From Puffinus mauretanicus (Eukaryota > Chordata > Aves > Procellariiformes > Procellariidae): a stretch of DNA of 64,000 bases. Position 1 is the first letter of the stretch. Each line of letters opens with the position of its first letter. Below, one piece after another: positions 62,501 to 64,000 of this stretch. The notes beneath the pieces were generated by a model that was not told where the DNA came from, did no database searches, and saw only the letters and a program-made list of their open reading frames with translations. The stretch covers positions 124,001 to 188,000 of the forward strand of contig JAJKFH010003198.1 of NCBI GenBank assembly GCA_023333565.1, read 5' to 3'. The position numbers and the translations under genes are program-made.

Positions 62501-64000
62501 GGGGGTCAAATCAATGGAGTGAAATTAAGCAAGACCTTGGAGACATGCTAGCAAAGTAGAAGTTTGTCTTTGTGCAATTGAGGGAAAGTCCATGAGCCAG
62601 GCATTCTAAGTGAGATCTAAACAACCAGAATGAGTCACCAGGTTTTTGTGACGATAGGTAAGCACATAAAAGAAAGAAAAAAGCCACGAGAAGAAAAGAA
62701 ATTAAGATTCTAAGGATCATGAAGATGTTTTAGCGCTTTGATAGTCATCTTTAAAACAGGGTTATGAAGAAATCAAATAATTTGAGGGAGATTTGGACTG
62801 ATTTGAAATTTCTTTCCATAAACAAATGTCTTTACTTTTTGGCCAGGTGTTTGGCGGTATATCCACTGAGGGAAAAGTCAGAGTTGGCTGATTCATGTTC
62901 TGTGGTGTTACACATTATTTTGGCAGTGTGTTCTGGTTCATTGTGTTTTCTGTTCTTCACCTATTGCTGACAACTTGTGGTGGAAGGATCGGTGCAAGTC
63001 CATTGCTCCACAGATGGCAGCTGACGCAGTGGTCCCCCCATCCAGAGGCACTGACGCAAACCAACTTCTACCAACCACTCTGTTCATCAGATAATGTTGT
63101 ACCTCTCTCTTGTCAGCCCTCGTCCATCATTCAGCAGATAACTGGCTGAATAGCAACAGGGAGGAAAAAGCAAATGGTCACCAGGAGTATTGAGTGTCAT
63201 TGATAAGCATATCCCTAGTTCTTACTGCATCTTTAATTGGCAGACAGCCCTTTTCTCCCTGCATGGTTAGGTGCCAGAGGAGTGCATTTCTCCAGCACTC
63301 CACTGCAGAACTGCAGTTTGACCTGCACCATGACCTGCTTGGGCTGGAGCAGAAATGAGATATGAAATGTCAAATAATATCTGCATTTACAGCCTGAAAG
63401 CAACCAAAGCCTGCAGGTTTGTGGATAGCCATAACCATAAGAGAATGTTTTTGCTTTTCTAGTGGCTCCTGTAACTGACTGATGAGGCTCTTGGGGGTAG
63501 ATGAGTGGGCACAGGGCAGGATCCGCACCAGTCCACCCTGCTCGCTGAGGTGAGCCAGGCACAGCTCTTAGGTTTTTGCCATCACCTACTACAGACTGCT
63601 GTGGTTTCGGCAAAGTCATACAACCTCAAATGTACTGACATTAATGCAGATCACTTCAATTAATAGAGATAACTTTGCTTCTGTTGGCAAACTGTCATTT
63701 AGGCAGAGTGTGGGAGGGGGGAGATAGAGATGTTTCCATTGACCTGTTTTTTGAAGCTGCTTAGACCTTTTTCCAAAGAAGTTACAACTTGTCATTGATA
63801 AATGATGTTCTGTACATCCCAGAATTAATTATTTAAATTCCATTAACTTAATAATAGTATGCAATAAGTCTGCCTGCACACCCTTTTAGCTTTCCTTCTT
63901 TTTATTAAATTGGTGTTTTGATCGATTTGGGTTATTTTAACACAGAGTAAAAGTGGGGCTCAGGCCATGAGGCTGCAAAAACCTTAGCATCCTTTATAAA
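59501..64000. other. Unique non-coding sequence to the window end
   Basis: No recognisable exon, RNA gene or repeat family. The longest frame (63233-63619 minus, 128 codons) has no recognised domain, no convincing start context and irregular composition. A14 homopolymer at 61966-61979. The last 200 bases are AT-rich with several TAAT words. Confidence 0.5.
61966..61979. repeat. Poly-A homopolymer
   Basis: A run of 14 A followed by GAAGA. No retroposon body recognised upstream. Confidence 0.85.

Noticed and set aside
63233..63619. 128-codon minus frame near the window end
   Set aside because: No recognisable domain, and the length is within what chance gives in a window this size.
1..64000. 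Search for CRISPR arrays, operons, rRNA or prokaryote-type systems
   Set aside because: None seen. The repeats, base composition and lack of dense coding frames are those of a vertebrate nuclear genome.

Overview
The window looks like nuclear DNA from a bird, and almost all of it is non-coding. The strongest clue is a chicken repeat 1 (CR1) LINE whose reverse-transcriptase frame is still largely readable (36991-38757, minus strand) and which ends in the CR1-type 8-bp tail repeat. Two more CR1 3' ends, an old CR1 reverse-transcriptase remnant, a solo endogenous-retrovirus LTR with a clean target-site duplication, and scattered old MIR/CORE-type SINE relics fit a bird macrochromosome. Base composition is AT-rich and CpG-poor, apart from one short CpG island. 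I found no exon of a recognisable cellular protein-coding gene. Most open frames of 60-170 codons look like chance frames. The window is therefore an intergenic desert or the inside of a very long intron, and the sequence alone cannot say which.

Layout. 1-3200: unique sequence with a MIR-like relic and an (AC)n microsatellite. 3200-3545: a CpG island, the best promoter candidate here. 3550-9840: unique sequence. 9843-14350: SINE relics, a 26-bp minisatellite inside one of them, and two unexplained inverted repeats (183 and 92 nt). 14350-24200: unique sequence with an AT-rich, TAAT-motif-dense block near 20.6 kb. 24200-24290: an LTR-like scrap. 26660-27800: another candidate regulatory stretch. 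28047-28066: a poly-G run. 31322-31780, 35722-36150 and 36991-38757: three CR1 copies. 38760-46690: long featureless AT-rich DNA. 46700-47235: ancient repeats and a hAT-like end. 49540-52740: SINE relics and the old CR1 reverse-transcriptase piece. 58174-59500: a 1,317-bp solo LTR with internal tandem duplication. 59500-64000: nothing recognised.

No operon, pathway or protein system is encoded here. The main biological content is a transposon record with CR1, ERV, SINE and DNA-transposon layers of different ages, plus a few candidate regulatory sites (the CpG island and TAAT-rich blocks). Family names for the old SINE, LTR and hAT scraps rest on remembered consensus features and were not checked by a database search.
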